Below, piece by piece: positions 21,951 through 23,280 of a DNA stretch of 23,280 nucleotides. Below the pieces are notes generated by a model. That model was given only the letters and a program-made list of their open reading frames with translations. It had not been told where the DNA came from and did not search any database. The translations under genes and the position numbers were made by a program. The number at the start of each line of letters is the position of its first letter. Positions within the stretch are counted from its first letter, which is position 1. Source of the stretch: an uncultured Clostridia bacterium (GTDB lineage Bacteria > Bacillota > Clostridia > TANB77 > CAG-508); the NCBI GenBank assembly GCA_947625565.1, contig CANQOU010000005.1, positions 1 through 23,280 of the forward strand. Reading direction: 5' to 3'.

Positions 21951-22397
21951 ATGATTGATGATAAAACAAGAAAAATTTTTTCTGAAATAGATGCTTTTCT
22001 TGATATAATAGACGAAAAATATAAAAATAGAATTCCTATGCAATTAAGAAATTTATATAAAGATGAAAAATTAAAGGATTATATCCCAAAATATGATGCA
22101 AGTATTCAAATAGAAAAACAAAATATACAAAGAGAAACTATTGCAATGATTGCTTTATTACATTTAAATTACTGGTGCGATAGTGAAGAAGAAAAAAGTA
22201 AAATTAGGGAAATACTTAATGAAAATGAAATAAAATATCAAAAAAAATTGCATGAAAAATATAATTCTGATAATTTATTTAAAAACAAGAATAAAGAACA
22301 AGAGAAAGTAGTAGTTCAAGAATTGGCAATGATTGATTACAAAGAAACATTCATAAAGAAAGTTATAAATGCAATAAAAAAATTATTTAAACATTAA
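21951..22397 (+). CDS. Unknown 148-aa helical protein
   Basis: A charged, mostly helical protein with no membrane segment or signal peptide. AAAAGGAG lies about 11 nt before the ATG and the gap to the previous gene is 19 nt, so it is the last gene of the phosphorylase transcript. Visible features are DAFLDIIDEKYKNRIPMQLRN, YIPKYDASIQIEKQNIQRET, then AMIALLHLNYWCDSEEEKSK and a basic tail with IKKVINAIKKLFKH that could be an amphipathic helix binding membrane or nucleic acid. The pattern IP...YIP..D.S..IE.QNI..ET.A.IALL.L.Y.C is one I believe recurs in small proteins of uncultured gut Firmicutes, but I know no function. Composition matches the neighbours. Confidence 0.75.
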   Translation: MIDDKTRKIFSEIDAFLDIIDEKYKNRIPMQLRNLYKDEKLKDYIPKYDASIQIEKQNIQRETIAMIALLHLNYWCDSEEEKSKIREILNENEIKYQKKLHEKYNSDNLFKNKNKEQEKVVVQELAMIDYKETFIKKVINAIKKLFKH

Positions 22398-22488
22398 AAT
22401 TTGATTTTATAAAAAATATGAATAATATTTATGCGACCGAATGAACCAGTAGAAAATTAAAAATGGCTAGTAGTTATAAATTAAAGTA

Positions 22489-22517
22489 TTGAAAACTTAA
22501 TAAAACAGTGATATAAT
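22489..22517 (+). promoter_or_regulatory. Promoter of the 44-codon gene and cdaA
   Basis: TTGAAA (22489-22494), 17-bp spacer, TATAAT (22512-22517), 33 bp before the ATG at 22551. Confidence 0.75.
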
Positions 22518-22550
22518 TAAAAAGGATTAAAATTTAAGGAGGAATACAAA

Positions 22551-22685
22551 ATGAAAAAGGATAAACAAAATAAAAAACATAGAGAATTTAATGCAGGAAT
22601 GGTATTTGGCAAAATCATGGCAGTAATTCTTGTTTTACTAATGCTTGCTAGTACTTGTGCAACACTAATTTTTGCACTAATATAG
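22551..22685 (+). CDS. 44-aa single-helix membrane peptide upstream of cdaA (DUF4044-like)
   Basis: A small gene encoding a Lys-rich start (MKKDKQNKKHREFNAG) and one membrane helix (about 20-43, KIMAVILVLLMLASTCATLI), which should leave the N-terminus in the cytoplasm. AAGGAGG lies 8 nt before the ATG and a clear promoter lies upstream. The layout (basic start, then an M-L-x-S-T helix) recalls the DUF4044 micro-proteins of Firmicutes, by memory only. cdaA starts 26 nt after its stop, so both come from one promoter. This arrangement raises the possibility that the peptide acts on the membrane-bound cyclase. Confidence 0.75.
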   Translation: MKKDKQNKKHREFNAGMVFGKIMAVILVLLMLASTCATLIFALI

Positions 22686-22711
22686 GGTAAAATATACAAA
22701 GGAGAATAATT

Positions 22712-23280
22712 ATGGGAAATATAGGAACAGTAGATTCTATTACACCTACAAGAACAACTGGATGGGAAACTTTTTATAAAGAAAATATTCTAGAATATTT
22801 TAACAATCTAAAAAATAATCCATTTGAATTAATAACACTTATCATAGATTTAGCAATTGTTGTTTTTTTGCTATATTGTTTTTTTAAAGTGGTAAAAGGC
22901 TCTAGAGCATGGCAACTAATAAAAGGAATTCTATTTCTATTTGTTACAACTTGGATAAGTAGCTTATTAAATTTAAGAATTCTAAATGCCATTTTAACAG
23001 CTATTATGAATATTGGACTTATAGCGATTATTGTTATTTTCCAACCAGAGCTAAGAAGAGCGTTAGAACAATTGGGAACTAGCAAATATACTAAATTTTT
23101 TGGACTTGATAAAGATATAGCAACAAAAACAAAAGAAGACATATATAAAATAGTTATTGCGGCACAAGAATTATCAAAAGCTAAAAAAGGTGCACTTATT
23201 GTAATACAAAGGGACATAAACATACAAGATATAATTTCAACAGGTGTTCCAATTGAAGCAGAAGTTTCACCACAACTGTT
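22712..23280 (+). CDS. cdaA: Diadenylate cyclase CdaA (DacA), 3' end cut off by window
   Basis: CdaA makes the second messenger c-di-AMP from two ATP and controls potassium uptake, osmolyte balance and wall integrity in Firmicutes. The 189 codons visible show an N-terminal extension (about 1-36), three membrane helices (about 40-60, 70-86 and 90-108), the family hallmark IFQPELRRALEQLG (about 109-122), and the beginning of the DAC domain: ALIVIQRDINIQDIISTGVP followed by EAEVSPQLL. The catalytic DGA and RHR motifs lie beyond the window edge. AAAGGAG lies 7 nt upstream of the ATG. In related genomes cdaR and glmM usually follow; that cannot be checked here. The roughly 25 residues before the first helix are longer than I expect for the family. 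Confidence 0.94.
   Translation, partial: MGNIGTVDSITPTRTTGWETFYKENILEYFNNLKNNPFELITLIIDLAIVVFLLYCFFKVVKGSRAWQLIKGILFLFVTTWISSLLNLRILNAILTAIMNIGLIAIIVIFQPELRRALEQLGTSKYTKFFGLDKDIATKTKEDIYKIVIAAQELSKAKKGALIVIQRDINIQDIISTGVPIEAEVSPQL

Noticed and set aside
22398..22488. A structured RNA or tRNA ahead of the cdaA unit
   Set aside because: No cloverleaf, long stem or known c-di-AMP riboswitch pattern could be seen; only the promoter at 22489-22517 is supported.

Overview
The window is AT-rich (roughly 30% G+C by eye) chromosomal DNA from a low-G+C Gram-positive bacterium, most likely an uncultured gut-type Clostridia. The evidence is the gene content: GatB of the GatCAB amidotransferase, a TagO/WecA-type lipid-carrier transferase, ClpE-like ATPase, PgsA, HtrA, a BofC-like protein, a prepilin-like protein of the clostridial type and the diadenylate cyclase CdaA. 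Ribosome binding sites are strong AGGAGG-type sites and promoters are consensus-like with 17-bp spacers. No tRNA, rRNA, CRISPR array, insertion sequence or phage gene was seen.

Layout. 1-1412: 3' part of gatB, ending in a palindromic terminator shared with a small membrane protein gene on the minus strand. 1740-2151: a self-contained unit (promoter, 80-codon orphan gene of higher G+C, terminator) that converges on rpsT. 2527-4500: rpiB, then a tagO/wecA-type gene carrying an extra C-terminal rubredoxin domain, then a free-standing 51-aa rubredoxin, closed by a terminator. 4528-6378: hslO (Hsp33) and ppaC (Mn-dependent pyrophosphatase), the latter with a perfect consensus promoter inside the end of hslO. 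6450-10237: a secreted SH3/NlpC-P60 cell-wall hydrolase and comEC, whose last 33 codons are out of frame through one extra base. 10230-10873: a hicAB toxin-antitoxin module with a palindrome over its internal promoter. 11043-11636: a BofC-like protein, convergent with the clpE-like/pgsA operon (11665-14634, minus). 14734-15659: a membrane-anchored DUF4163/RsiV-like protein. 15804-17066: htrA (minus), with two TTTTCACA boxes upstream. 17184-18433: a prepilin-like protein and rnhB. 18472-18582: an unlisted 36-aa membrane peptide gene on the minus strand. 18659-22397: a pyrimidine-nucleoside phosphorylase followed by two unrecognised genes, the first interrupted by a frameshift at a T7 run. 22489-23280: a 44-aa membrane peptide and the start of cdaA, cut by the window edge.

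The genes are mostly core housekeeping and envelope/stress functions. Themes are envelope building (TagO-type, PgsA, NlpC/P60, CdaA), protein quality control (Hsp33, ClpE-like, HtrA) and redox (two rubredoxin modules beside the redox-switched chaperone). The most unusual item is the membrane glycosyl-phosphate transferase fused to rubredoxin next to a free rubredoxin paralogue. Two genes (comEC and the 651-codon unknown) carry single-base frameshifts that could be real or sequence errors.
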